A DNA stretch of 64,000 bases, taken from assembly GCF_030124145.1 (NCBI RefSeq), contig NZ_JASKMS010000018.1, positions 1-64,000 of the forward strand, given 5' to 3'. The translations under genes and the position numbers were made by a program. This document shows positions 26,616 through 34,409 of this stretch, in pieces. Positions within the stretch are counted from its first letter, which is position 1. Every line of letters starts with the position of its first letter. Below the pieces are notes generated by a model that worked only from the letters and a program-made list of their open reading frames with translations, did no database searches and was not told the origin of the DNA. The DNA is from Streptomyces sp. 378 (GTDB lineage: Bacteria > Actinomycetota > Actinomycetes > Streptomycetales > Streptomycetaceae).

Positions 26616-27905
26616 GTGGACACGATTGCCAGCCTCTTCAGCTTCATCACCACACCCGTCTCCTGGGTCATCGTCCAGTTCCATTCGGTGTACGGCGCCC
26701 TCTTCGGCCCTGACACCGGGTGGGCCTGGGGCCTGTCGATCGTGTCCCTGGTGATCCTGATCCGTATCTGCCTGATCCCGCTCTTCGTGAAGCAGATCAA
26801 GGCCACCCGGGCGATGCAGACGCTCCAGCCCGAGATGAAGAAGATCCAGGAGCGCTACAAGAACGACAAGCAGCGTCAGTCCGAAGAGATGATGAAGCTG
26901 TACAAGGAGACGGGCACCAACCCGCTCTCCTCGTGCCTTCCCATCCTGGCGCAGTCCCCGTTCTTCTTCGCCCTGTACCACGTGCTCAACAGCATCGCGT
27001 CGAACGACACCATCGGTGTGATCAACGACCGTCTGCTGGAAAGCGCTCAGAAGGCCCACATCTTCGGGGCGCCGCTCGCGGCGAAGTTCACCGACGGGGC
27101 CGGGAAGGTGGAGGCCCTCGGGTCCTCCATCACCGACGTTCGCGTCGTCACCGCCATCATGATCATCCTGATGTCGGCCTCGCAGTTCTTCACGCAGCGC
27201 CAGCTGATGACGAAGAACGTCGACACCACGGTGAAGACCCCGTTCATGCAGCAGCAGAAGATGCTGATGTACGTCTTCCCGGTCATGTTCGCAGTCTTCG
27301 GCATCAACTTCCCTGTCGGTGTCCTCGTGTACTGGCTGACCACCAACGTGTGGACCATGGGCCAGCAGATGTACGTCATCCGCAACAACCCGACCCCGGG
27401 TTCGAAGGCCCAGGCCGCGTACCTGGAGCGCCTGGCCAAGCACGTCACGCAGCACGACAAGGTCGGCAAGCGTCGTGACCGCGCCATCATCAAGGCGATC
27501 GTCGCCAAGGGCCGCGACCGCAACGAGTACGAGCGCAAGTTCATCAACGGCCTCAGCAAGGCCGGCCTCGCCGCCCAGGCCGACGGCACTGTGATCAAGA
27601 GCGAGACCGCGGCCGCCGCCCAGGCCGAGGACGGGTCGCCGACCACCGCCGCCGGTATCCCGAAGCGCCAGCAGCCCAAGCGGCAGAGCAAGTCGCAGCG
27701 TCAGCACGGCGGCTCCGCCGGCGTGAAGGCGGCCGGTGAGAACGAACCGAAGACATCGCTGACCAAGGCCGATGAGCCCGAGGACGCCAAGCCCGACGCC
27801 GCTGCCAAGAAGGGCGGCGCGAAGCCCTCCGGCGGCACCCGCAGCAAGGCCCAGTCCGGACAGCGCAAGGGTCCGCAGCGGCCCAAGTCCCCGTCCAAGA
27901 AGTAA
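26616..27905 (+). CDS. yidC: Membrane protein insertase YidC/Oxa1
   Basis: This is a 429-residue protein with a GTG start at 26616. It has the five-helix Gram-positive type of Oxa1 core: a first helix near FITTPVSWVIVQF, then SIVSLVILIRICLIPLF with the conserved Arg of the hydrophilic groove, a cytoplasmic coiled coil (KKIQERYKNDKQRQSEEMMKL), PFFFALYHVLN and YVFPVMFAVFGINFPVGVLV. The C-terminal 130 residues are basic and disordered (RQQPKRQSKSQRQHG), a likely ribosome contact. It inserts membrane proteins alone or with Sec. Confidence 0.97.
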   Translation: MDTIASLFSFITTPVSWVIVQFHSVYGALFGPDTGWAWGLSIVSLVILIRICLIPLFVKQIKATRAMQTLQPEMKKIQERYKNDKQRQSEEMMKLYKETGTNPLSSCLPILAQSPFFFALYHVLNSIASNDTIGVINDRLLESAQKAHIFGAPLAAKFTDGAGKVEALGSSITDVRVVTAIMIILMSASQFFTQRQLMTKNVDTTVKTPFMQQQKMLMYVFPVMFAVFGINFPVGVLVYWLTTNVWTMGQQMYVIRNNPTPGSKAQAAYLERLAKHVTQHDKVGKRRDRAIIKAIVAKGRDRNEYERKFINGLSKAGLAAQADGTVIKSETAAAAQAEDGSPTTAAGIPKRQQPKRQSKSQRQHGGSAGVKAAGENEPKTSLTKADEPEDAKPDAAAKKGGAKPSGGTRSKAQSGQRKGPQRPKSPSKK

Positions 27906-27920
27906 GAAGGAGTCCATCCC

Positions 27921-28433
27921 GTGACGGAAGGCACCACCTCCGCCGCTGCCGAGGGTGCAGACACCCTGACTCGCCTGGAGCAGGAAGGCGAGATCGCGGC
28001 GGACTACCTGGAGGGTCTGCTCGACATCGCCGACCTCGACGGCGACATCGACATGGACGTCGAGGCCGACCGCGCCTCTGTCTCGATCATCAGCGACACG
28101 GGCGGCCGCGATCTGCAGAAGTTGGTCGGCCGTGACGGCGAGGTACTGGAGGCGCTCCAGGAACTCACCCGTCTGGCCGTGCACCGGGAGACCGGCGACC
28201 GCAGCCGCCTGATGCTCGACATCGCGGGATACCGGGCACAGAAGCGCTCCGAGCTGTCCGAGCTGGGCGCCAAGGCCGCCGCGGAGGCCAAGAGCAGCGG
28301 TGAGGCCGTGAAGCTGGAGCCGATGACGCCCTTCGAGCGCAAGGTCGTGCACGACGCGGTCAAGGCCGCGGGGCTGCGCAGCGAGTCCGAGGGCGAGGAG
28401 CCGCAGCGCTTCGTCGTCGTGCTGCCCGCCTGA
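27921..28433 (+). CDS. jag: Jag/KhpB-type RNA-binding protein (KH and R3H)
   Basis: This is a 170-residue protein with a GTG start. Residues about 22-95 form the KH domain (ADYLEGLLDIADLDGDIDMD, LQKLVGRDGEVLEALQEL). Residues about 95-165 form the R3H domain (RSRLMLDIAGYRAQKRSEL, EPMTPFERKVVHDAVKAAG). The N-terminal Jag domain found in Firmicutes is absent, as usual in Actinobacteria. It follows yidC by 15 bases and may bind the RNAs of cell-wall or membrane proteins. Confidence 0.93.
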   Translation: MTEGTTSAAAEGADTLTRLEQEGEIAADYLEGLLDIADLDGDIDMDVEADRASVSIISDTGGRDLQKLVGRDGEVLEALQELTRLAVHRETGDRSRLMLDIAGYRAQKRSELSELGAKAAAEAKSSGEAVKLEPMTPFERKVVHDAVKAAGLRSESEGEEPQRFVVVLPA

Positions 28434-28449
28434 CGGCCTTCACGTTCCC

Positions 28450-28478
28450 CGGCCCCGTCTGTTGAGCAGGCGGGGCCG
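28450..28478 (+). terminator. Hairpin between jag and rsmG
   Basis: Arms 28450-28461 and 28467-28478 pair with one G-T position around TTGAG, followed by AACTTTG. It lies 17 bases beyond the jag stop. It may end or attenuate the rpmH operon before rsmG. Confidence 0.65.
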
Positions 28479-28558
28479 AACTTTGTCAGCCTGATAGTTC
28501 TGGTGGTTCTGGTGTCGGCGCCTGATGCGCCGACGCGGTACGGAAGGACGGTCCCCCC

Positions 28559-29275
28559 GTGACGGAGGCAGCGGAGCTTCCCCCCGCGCCCGAGCAGGCG
28601 CGCGAGGTGTTCGGTGACCGCTTCGCGGATGCGGTGCGGTACGCCGAGCTGCTCGCTGAGGCGGGCGTGCAGCGCGGTCTCATCGGCCCGCGTGAAGTGC
28701 CCCGCCTGTGGGAGCGGCACCTGCTGAACTGCGCCGTGCTCTCGGAGGTCGTGCCCGAGGGCGTGACGGTGTGCGATGTCGGCTCGGGTGCCGGTCTCCC
28801 CGGTATTCCGCTGGCGCTGGTCCGCACCGACCTGAAGATCACCCTGCTGGAACCGTTGCTGCGGCGCACCAACTTCCTCAGCGAGGTCGTCGAGCTGCTC
28901 GGCCTCGATCACGTGACCGTGGTGCGGGGCCGCGCCGAGGAGGTCATGGGGAAGATCCAGCCTGTTCATGTGGTGACGGCCCGGGCCGTCGCGCCGCTCG
29001 ATCGGCTCGCCGCGTGGGGGATCCCGCTGCTGCGGCCGTACGGCGAGATGCTCGCGCTCAAGGGCGACACCGCCGAGGAGGAGTTGAAGAGCGCGTCGTC
29101 GGCGCTGAGCAAGCTGGGGGCGGTGGAGACATCCATCCTGCATGTGGGTGAGGGCGTGGTGGACCCGATGTCCACCGTCGTTCGGGTCGAGGTCGGGGAA
29201 AGCCCGGGCGGTGTGCGCTTCGCCGCGAAGCGTGCCAAGGCGGCTCGCACGGGGCGGACGCGTCGACGTCGCTGA
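28559..29275 (+). CDS. rsmG: 16S rRNA (guanine-N7) methyltransferase RsmG (GidB)
   Basis: This 238-residue enzyme methylates G527 (E. coli numbering) of 16S rRNA. The SAM site VCDVGSGAGLPGIPLAL and the tract LLEPLLRRTNFLSEVVELLG are the family signatures. The C-terminus is an Arg/Lys tail (RTGRTRRRR). Loss of this enzyme in Streptomyces gives low-level streptomycin resistance. The start is a GTG with GGAAGGACGG upstream. Confidence 0.97.
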   Translation: MTEAAELPPAPEQAREVFGDRFADAVRYAELLAEAGVQRGLIGPREVPRLWERHLLNCAVLSEVVPEGVTVCDVGSGAGLPGIPLALVRTDLKITLLEPLLRRTNFLSEVVELLGLDHVTVVRGRAEEVMGKIQPVHVVTARAVAPLDRLAAWGIPLLRPYGEMLALKGDTAEEELKSASSALSKLGAVETSILHVGEGVVDPMSTVVRVEVGESPGGVRFAAKRAKAARTGRTRRRR

Positions 29276-29307
29276 GCTGAGGCGTTCCGACGCCGCCGGC
29301 CCGTTCC

Positions 29308-29433
29308 TGGTGACGCTCATCCATCGTGGAGACGCTCACTCATCCCGGAGACCTTCACCTCTCCTGGAGATGCTGATTCGTCTTGGAGATGCTGATCAGG
29401 GAAGTTGATCCGTCACGGCGGCACTGATCCGTC
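29308..29433. repeat. Five tandem 19-bp degenerate repeats upstream of parA
   Basis: Exactly spaced units begin at 29308, 29327, 29346, 29365 and 29384, with an approximate consensus TGGAGAYGCTSAYTCGTCC. Two further TGATCCGTC copies at 29406 and 29425 are also 19 bases apart. The region lies between rsmG and the first parS at 29521, in the parAB promoter region, where nothing else is coded. The period is just under two helix turns. Confidence 0.8.
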
Positions 29434-29520
29434 CTGAGGACGAGACGTACTCCACACAAGCTGCCAAACCTATGCATGTCGGAGTGTCGCGACAGTCCGG
29501 CCACGGCTGCTGTGCATCGT

Positions 29521-29534
29521 GTTTCACGTGAAAC
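29521..29534. other. parS: parS site upstream of parA
   Basis: This is a perfect GTTTCACGTGAAAC, the ParB centromere site, in the parAB promoter region. ParB bound here could also repress the operon. If translation began at the GTG at 29519 it would be inside the parA frame. Confidence 0.95.
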
Positions 29535-29692
29535 GTCGCTCACTGCTGCACGGCATCATCAGTCGTGGCCGCGCTGCGGCCGAACCCCGCGACCGAAAGC
29601 CTCTCGGTTCACTCGATGAGGGACCGGAGGTATCCACAGAGGTGGATTTCTCCACAGAACGCCAGGCCTCACTGGTTCACGACCCCGAAGAC

Positions 29693-30769
29693 ATGGGAGG
29701 CTCTGTTCATTGCGAGCCTGAAGTCGAGGAGAGTGAATCCTTGCGGTCCGACGCCAACATCGCGGGACCGATGACCGATCCGGTCCCCGGTCCCCGTACC
29801 GAGTCGATGGGGGCGGATGTTTCACGTGAAACACCGCCTCCGATGGACGACACTCCCATCGGTCGTGCTGCCCAACTGGCGGTGGAGGCTCTGGGTCGTG
29901 CCGGTGAGGGCCTGCCACGGCCTGAGCAGACCCGAATCATCGTGGTCGCCAACCAGAAGGGCGGTGTGGGCAAGACGACGACAACCGTCAACCTTGCCGC
30001 ATCGCTGGCGCTCCACGGTGGCCGGGTCCTGGTGGTCGACCTCGACCCACAGGGCAATGCGTCCACCGCGCTGGGCATCGACCATCACGCCGAAGTTCCG
30101 TCCATCTATGACGTGTTGGTGGAGAGTAAGCCGCTCTCCGAGGTCGTCCAGCCGGTGCCGGATGTCGAGGGCCTCTTCTGTGCCCCTGCCACGATCGATC
30201 TCGCCGGTGCGGAGATCGAGCTGGTTTCCCTAGTGGCGCGGGAGAGCAGGCTCCAGCGCGCGATCCAGGCGTACGAGCAGCCGCTGGACTACATCCTCAT
30301 CGACTGCCCGCCGTCCCTCGGTCTGCTGACGGTCAATGCGCTCGTCGCGGGCCAGGAAGTGCTGATCCCGATTCAGTGCGAGTACTACGCGCTGGAAGGC
30401 CTGGGGCAGTTGCTGCGCAACGTCGACCTGGTACGGGGGCACCTCAACCCCGACCTGCATGTGTCGACCATTCTGCTCACCATGTACGACGGCCGGACGC
30501 GCCTCGCGTCCCAGGTCGCAGAAGAGGTGCGCACCCACTTCGGTGACGAGGTACTGCGGACGAGCATTCCCCGTTCCGTCCGTATCTCCGAGGCGCCGAG
30601 TTATGGGCAGACGGTCCTGACTTACGATCCTGGATCGAGCGGTGCCCTCTCCTATCTTGAGGCGGCACGAGAGATCGCGCTGAGGGGTGTCGGCATCAGT
30701 TATGACGCGACGCACGCCCACATCGGCGCACAACAGAACGATCCGAGCATGGTGGAAGGTGTCCAGTGA
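29693..30769 (+). CDS. parA: Chromosome partitioning ATPase ParA
   Basis: This is a 358-residue protein if it starts at the ATG at 29693. The frame is open back to a GTG at 29519, and starts at 29771 or 29807 are also possible, so the N-terminus is uncertain. The deviant Walker A is VVANQKGGVGKTTTTVNLA, with VLVVDLDPQGNAS and ILIDCPPSLGLLTVNAL following. It forms ATP-dependent filaments or gradients that move ParB-parS complexes, and in Streptomyces it acts strongly during sporulation. A parS copy inside the gene (29819) encodes VSRET in the disordered N-terminus. It overlaps parB by four bases (GTGA). Confidence 0.95.
   Translation: MGGSVHCEPEVEESESLRSDANIAGPMTDPVPGPRTESMGADVSRETPPPMDDTPIGRAAQLAVEALGRAGEGLPRPEQTRIIVVANQKGGVGKTTTTVNLAASLALHGGRVLVVDLDPQGNASTALGIDHHAEVPSIYDVLVESKPLSEVVQPVPDVEGLFCAPATIDLAGAEIELVSLVARESRLQRAIQAYEQPLDYILIDCPPSLGLLTVNALVAGQEVLIPIQCEYYALEGLGQLLRNVDLVRGHLNPDLHVSTILLTMYDGRTRLASQVAEEVRTHFGDEVLRTSIPRSVRISEAPSYGQTVLTYDPGSSGALSYLEAAREIALRGVGISYDATHAHIGAQQNDPSMVEGVQ
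29819..29832. other. parS: parS site inside parA
   Basis: A perfect GTTTCACGTGAAAC, read in frame as VSRET in the N-terminal linker of ParA. Confidence 0.95.
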
Positions 30770-31866
30770 GCGAGCGACGGAGGGGGCTGGGTCGTGGTCT
30801 CGGCGCACTGATCCCTGCTGCGCCGACGGAGAAGTCGGTGGCCCAGGCTGCGGCCCAGGGTGCTGCTTCCACATCCCCCGCAGGACTGCCTGCACTGCCG
30901 AACGAACGGGGGGTGGCCGCAGCGAAGGTGGCCACGTTGCCGACTGTTTCACGTGAAACAGAGGAGCCTTCGCAGCCGAGTGCTCCCGCCGTGCCCGCGG
31001 CGCCCATCGGTGCGCACTTCGCCGAGCTCCCCCTCGACTCCATCACGCCGAACCCGCGGCAGCCACGTGAGGTCTTCGACGAGGACGCGCTGTCCGAGCT
31101 CATCACCTCCATCAAGGAAGTGGGGCTCCTCCAGCCGGTCGTCGTACGGCAGGCGGGTCCCGCCCGCTACGAGCTCATCATGGGCGAGCGCCGTTGGCGG
31201 GCGTGCCGCGAGGCGGGGCTGGAGGCCATCCCGGCGATCGTGCGGGCCACGGAGGACGAGAAGCTCCTCCTCGACGCTCTGCTGGAGAACCTGCACCGTG
31301 CTCAGCTCAACCCGTTGGAAGAGGCGGCCGCCTACGACCAGTTGCTGAGGGACTTCAACTGCACACACGACCAGCTGGCGGACCGCATCGGTCGCTCCCG
31401 CCCGCAGGTCTCCAACACCCTGCGTCTCCTCAAGCTCTCGCCGGCCGTGCAGCGTCGGGTCGCCGCCGGGGTGCTCTCCGCAGGCCACGCGCGGGCACTG
31501 CTCTCCGTCGAGGACTCGGAGGAGCAGGACCGGCTGGCCCACCGCATCGTGGCCGAGGGACTCTCGGTACGGGCCGTCGAGGAGATCGTGACCCTGATGG
31601 GGTCGCGGCCTCAGAAGGCTCAGAAGCCCAAGGGGCCGCGTGCCGGTGCCCGGGTCTCTCCCGCGCTGTCCGACCTCGCCACACGGCTCTCGGACCGCTT
31701 CGAGACGCGGGTCAAGGTCGACCTGGGGCAGAAGAAGGGCAAGATCACCGTCGAGTTCGCCTCGATGGAGGACCTTGAGCGAATCCTCGGTTCGCTCGCC
31801 CCTGGTGAGGGCCCGGTCCTGCAGAAGAGTCTCCTGGAGGGCGACTCCGAGGAGAGCGAGTCCTGA
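30766..31866 (+). CDS. parB: Chromosome partitioning protein ParB
   Basis: This is a 366-residue CTPase clamp that loads at parS and spreads. It starts at GTG with RRGLGRGLGALIP, the ParA-stimulating N-terminus. The CTP-binding motif region GERRWRACREAGLE, the helix-turn-helix RIGRSRPQVSNTLRLLKL and the C-terminal dimer domain (LSDRFETRVKVDLGQKKGK) are in order. An internal parS (30946) codes VSRET in the N-terminal linker. The 366-residue length is usual for Streptomyces. Confidence 0.98.
   Translation: MSERRRGLGRGLGALIPAAPTEKSVAQAAAQGAASTSPAGLPALPNERGVAAAKVATLPTVSRETEEPSQPSAPAVPAAPIGAHFAELPLDSITPNPRQPREVFDEDALSELITSIKEVGLLQPVVVRQAGPARYELIMGERRWRACREAGLEAIPAIVRATEDEKLLLDALLENLHRAQLNPLEEAAAYDQLLRDFNCTHDQLADRIGRSRPQVSNTLRLLKLSPAVQRRVAAGVLSAGHARALLSVEDSEEQDRLAHRIVAEGLSVRAVEEIVTLMGSRPQKAQKPKGPRAGARVSPALSDLATRLSDRFETRVKVDLGQKKGKITVEFASMEDLERILGSLAPGEGPVLQKSLLEGDSEESES
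30946..30959. other. parS: parS site inside parB
   Basis: A perfect GTTTCACGTGAAAC, in frame as VSRET in the ParB linker. The palindrome extends to 18 bases with flanking CT and AG. Confidence 0.95.
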
Positions 31867-31896
31867 GCCTCCGGAGGAGACTCTGGTGGATCGGGT

Positions 31897-31941
31897 AAGA
31901 GCGGGCCGTGTCCGGTGTGTGCCGGAACGTGGCTCGCTCTT
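31897..31941 (+). terminator. Terminator of parAB
   Basis: An imperfect stem begins AAGAGCG and ends CGCTCTT, with inner GCC/GGC and CCGG/CCGG pairs. It is followed directly by TCCTTTTTG, a rare T-run here. It lies 30 bases beyond the parB stop. Confidence 0.65.
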
Positions 31942-32040
31942 TCCTTTTTGGCGGTATCGATGGAATCGCATCGTGGATACGATGCGCTCGGAGCACGGCG
32001 CAACCACTCGGCAGTACCTCTGAGAGGGAGGACAGGGGCC

Positions 32041-32301
32041 ATGCGCACCATGAGCCGCACCGGGCTGGTGAGCGCCGGTTTGGGGCTGGGGGCGGTCGGT
32101 GGGTTCATCGGCAGTCTCCTCAAGGAACGGAGCGCTCTGACAGCCGCCCGCGACGCGGCGGCGGGCGAAGGAAGCGAGGATCACCCTTCATGGGCCGCCG
32201 GCTCGTACCGCTCACGCTGGACAACCTCCAGGACCTTCCCAAGCGTTGTCGCTCGTGTGTCTTCTGGGAGCTCGACCCGGTCAGCGGTGAGGCCGCGCTG
32301 A
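32041..32301 (+). CDS. Possible small leader gene overlapping the GNAT gene
   Basis: An ATG at 32041 follows a very good ribosome site (GGGAGG, then ACAGGGGCC). It opens an 86-codon frame beginning MRTMSRTGLVSAGLGLGAVGG with a hydrophobic stretch. The last 37 codons overlap the GNAT gene in another frame and look like shadow coding. It could be a true short peptide that couples translation to the GNAT gene, which itself has a weak ribosome site. Doubtful. Confidence 0.3.
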   Translation: MRTMSRTGLVSAGLGLGAVGGFIGSLLKERSALTAARDAAAGEGSEDHPSWAAGSYRSRWTTSRTFPSVVARVSSGSSTRSAVRPR

Positions 32302-32807
32302 AGGCGGGCACATCCGATTCGGAGAAGGAAGCCTGGATCTCAGCGGTCTTGCTGGACTGGGGATCCTGCGGACGGGTCGTGTACGTCGACGACGTGCCGG
32401 TGGGCTTCGTGCTCTACGCTCCCCCCGCCTATGTCCCCCGATCCACGGCGTTTCCCACGAGCCCGGTCTCGCCCGACGCGGTGCAGTTGATGACGGCGTT
32501 CATGGTGCCCGGCTACCAGGGACAGGGGCTGGGCCGGGTGATGGTGCAGACGGTCGCCAAGGATCTGTTGAGGCGCGGCTTCAAGGCGATCGAGGCCTTC
32601 GGAGACGCACGGTGGAAAGAACCTGCCTGTGTGCTGCCCGCCGATCATCTTCTGGCGGTGGGCTTCAAGACGGTTCGACAGCACCCCACTCACCCTCGGC
32701 TGAGGTTGGAACTGAGGTCGACCCTCTCCTGGAAGGAAGACGTCGAGATGGCGCTGGACCGCCTTCTGGGAGCCGTGCAGAAGGAGCCGGCGCTGCGACC
32801 CCTGTAG
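32190..32807 (+). CDS. GNAT-family N-acetyltransferase
   Basis: This is a 205-residue protein starting at the ATG at 32190 (MGRRLVPLTLDNLQDLPKRC). The acetyl-CoA loop is VPGYQGQGLGRVMVQTVAK, the conserved Q/R-x-x-G-x-G pattern, after VGFVLYAPP. It lies immediately beyond parB, a place where Streptomyces and relatives keep an acetyltransferase of unknown substrate. Two cysteines (CRSC) near residue 20 are notable. It is convergent with trxA across a strong terminator. Confidence 0.85.
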   Translation: MGRRLVPLTLDNLQDLPKRCRSCVFWELDPVSGEAALKAGTSDSEKEAWISAVLLDWGSCGRVVYVDDVPVGFVLYAPPAYVPRSTAFPTSPVSPDAVQLMTAFMVPGYQGQGLGRVMVQTVAKDLLRRGFKAIEAFGDARWKEPACVLPADHLLAVGFKTVRQHPTHPRLRLELRSTLSWKEDVEMALDRLLGAVQKEPALRPL

Positions 32808-32817
32808 GTGCAGGCAA

Positions 32818-32853
32818 ACGAATGGGCCAACCCTTCCGGGTTGGCCCATTCGT
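32818..32853. terminator. Bidirectional terminator next to a parS site
   Basis: 16-bp perfect arms 32818-32833 and 32838-32853 surround the loop TTCC. It sits between the convergent GNAT and trxA genes. A parS begins at the very next base, 32854. Confidence 0.9.
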
Positions 32854-32867
32854 GTTTCACGTGAAAC
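32854..32867. other. parS: parS site between GNAT and trxA
   Basis: A perfect GTTTCACGTGAAAC abutting the terminator stem and lying 31 bases from the trxA stop. Confidence 0.95.
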
Positions 32868-32897
32868 ATGCACCGTCTATGCGACGGCTCCGCCGGT

Positions 32898-33230
32898 TCA
32901 CTCGGCGATGAACTCCTCGAGGTCGCGAACGATCGCGGCCTTCGGCTTCGCGCCCACGATGGTCTTGGCGACCTCACCACCCTGGTAGACGTTCAGGGTC
33001 GGGATGGACATGACGCCGTACTTGGCGGCCGTACCCGGGTTCTCATCGATGTTCAGCTTGACGATCTCGATCTTGTCGCCGTACTCGGACGCGATGGCCT
33101 CGAGGGACGGCGCGATCTGGCGGCACGGACCGCACCAGGCGGCCCAGAAGTCCACCAGAACAGGCTTGTCGCTCTTGAGGACGTCCTGCTCGAAGGAGTC
33201 GTCGGTCACATTCTTCAGGGTGCCGGCCAC
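32898..33230 (-). CDS. trxA: Thioredoxin
   Basis: This is a 110-residue protein with a GTG start at 33230. The active site is Trp32-Cys33-Gly-Pro-Cys36 in DFWAAWCGPC. The cis-Pro loop is VMSIPTLNVYQGG. It reduces cytoplasmic disulfides and is recharged by the thioredoxin reductase encoded 45 bases upstream in the same operon. Confidence 0.98.
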   Translation of the reverse strand: MAGTLKNVTDDSFEQDVLKSDKPVLVDFWAAWCGPCRQIAPSLEAIASEYGDKIEIVKLNIDENPGTAAKYGVMSIPTLNVYQGGEVAKTIVGAKPKAAIVRDLEEFIAE

Positions 33231-33274
33231 GGCGGGCTCCTTAACTGGTTGGTGCGTGGGGCGGGTAGGGAGGG

Positions 33275-34243
33275 TCAGACAGCGGTCTTCTCGGGCTCGG
33301 GCTGCTCTTCGTCCGCCAGGGCGGCGAGGTAGCGCTCGGCGTCGAGAGCTGCGGCACAGCCGGTACCGGCTGCGGTGATCGCCTGACGGTAGGTGTGGTC
33401 GACGACGTCACCGGCACCGAAGACACCGGCCAGGTTCGTGCGCGTCGACGGCGCGTTCACCTTCAGGTACCCCTCTTCGTCCAGGTCGAGCTGGCCCTTG
33501 AAGAGCTCGGTGCGCGGGTCGTGGCCGATGGCGATGAAAAGACCGGTCACCGGGAGGTCCGAGAGCTCACCGGTCTTGAGGTTGCGCAGCTTCAGGCCCG
33601 AGAGCTTCGGGTCGCCCTGGATCTCGGCGACCTCGCTGTCCCACACGAACGAGATCTTCGGGTCGGCGAAGGCACGCTCCTGCATGGCCTTGGAGGCACG
33701 CAGCGTGTCACGCCGGTGGACGATGGTCACCGACTTGGCGAACCGGGAGAGGAAGGTGGCCTCCTCCATCGCGGTGTCACCACCACCGATCACGGCGATG
33801 TCCTGGTCCTTGAAGAAGAAGCCGTCACAGGTGGCACACCACGACACGCCGCGGCCGCTGAGTGCGTCCTCGTTCGGCAGTCCGAGCTTGCGGTGCTGCG
33901 AGCCGGTGGCGACGATGACGGCCTTGGCCCGGTGGACGGTGCCGGCCGTGTCCGTGACGGTCTTGATCTCACCGCTCAGATCGACGGCCACGATGTCGTC
34001 CGGGACGAGCTCGGCCCCGAAGCGCTCCGACTGGGCGCGCATGTTGTCCATGAGCTCGGGGCCCATGATGCCGTCCTGGAAGCCGGGGAAGTTCTCGACG
34101 TCGGTGGTGTTCATGAGGGCACCGCCTGCGGTGACGGCGCCCTCGAACACCAGCGGCTTCAGCGACGCGCGCGCGGTGTAGAGCGCCGCCGTGTAGCCGG
34201 CGGGCCCGGAGCCGATGATGATCACATTACGGACGTCGCTCAC
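33275..34243 (-). CDS. trxB: Thioredoxin reductase
   Basis: This is a 322-residue FAD/NADPH enzyme. The GTG at 34243 with GAGGAA upstream is preferred; a longer frame reaches 34318. FAD binding is IIIGSGPAGYTAALYTAR, the redox-active cysteines are Cys136 and Cys139 in WCATCDGFFF, NADPH binding is AVIGGGDTAMEEA, and GVFGAGDVVDHTYRQ closes the FAD site. In Streptomyces the trxBA operon is known to respond to disulfide stress through SigR; I did not identify a SigR promoter by eye. Confidence 0.97.
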   Translation of the reverse strand: MSDVRNVIIIGSGPAGYTAALYTARASLKPLVFEGAVTAGGALMNTTDVENFPGFQDGIMGPELMDNMRAQSERFGAELVPDDIVAVDLSGEIKTVTDTAGTVHRAKAVIVATGSQHRKLGLPNEDALSGRGVSWCATCDGFFFKDQDIAVIGGGDTAMEEATFLSRFAKSVTIVHRRDTLRASKAMQERAFADPKISFVWDSEVAEIQGDPKLSGLKLRNLKTGELSDLPVTGLFIAIGHDPRTELFKGQLDLDEEGYLKVNAPSTRTNLAGVFGAGDVVDHTYRQAITAAGTGCAAALDAERYLAALADEEQPEPEKTAV

Positions 34244-34409
34244 GGCTTGATTCCTCGTCTCTGGACTGCGTCGGTTGAGCGGTAGGAGCTTCTCCAGGAG
34301 AGCTCTCACCCCACCCAACGGATCCTAAGGGGCGCGCATTCCCGCTGTGTCCGGGCACACGGAGATGCGGCACCGCGGGGTGCCCCAGAGGGCGAGACGA
34401 AGCGTTTGC

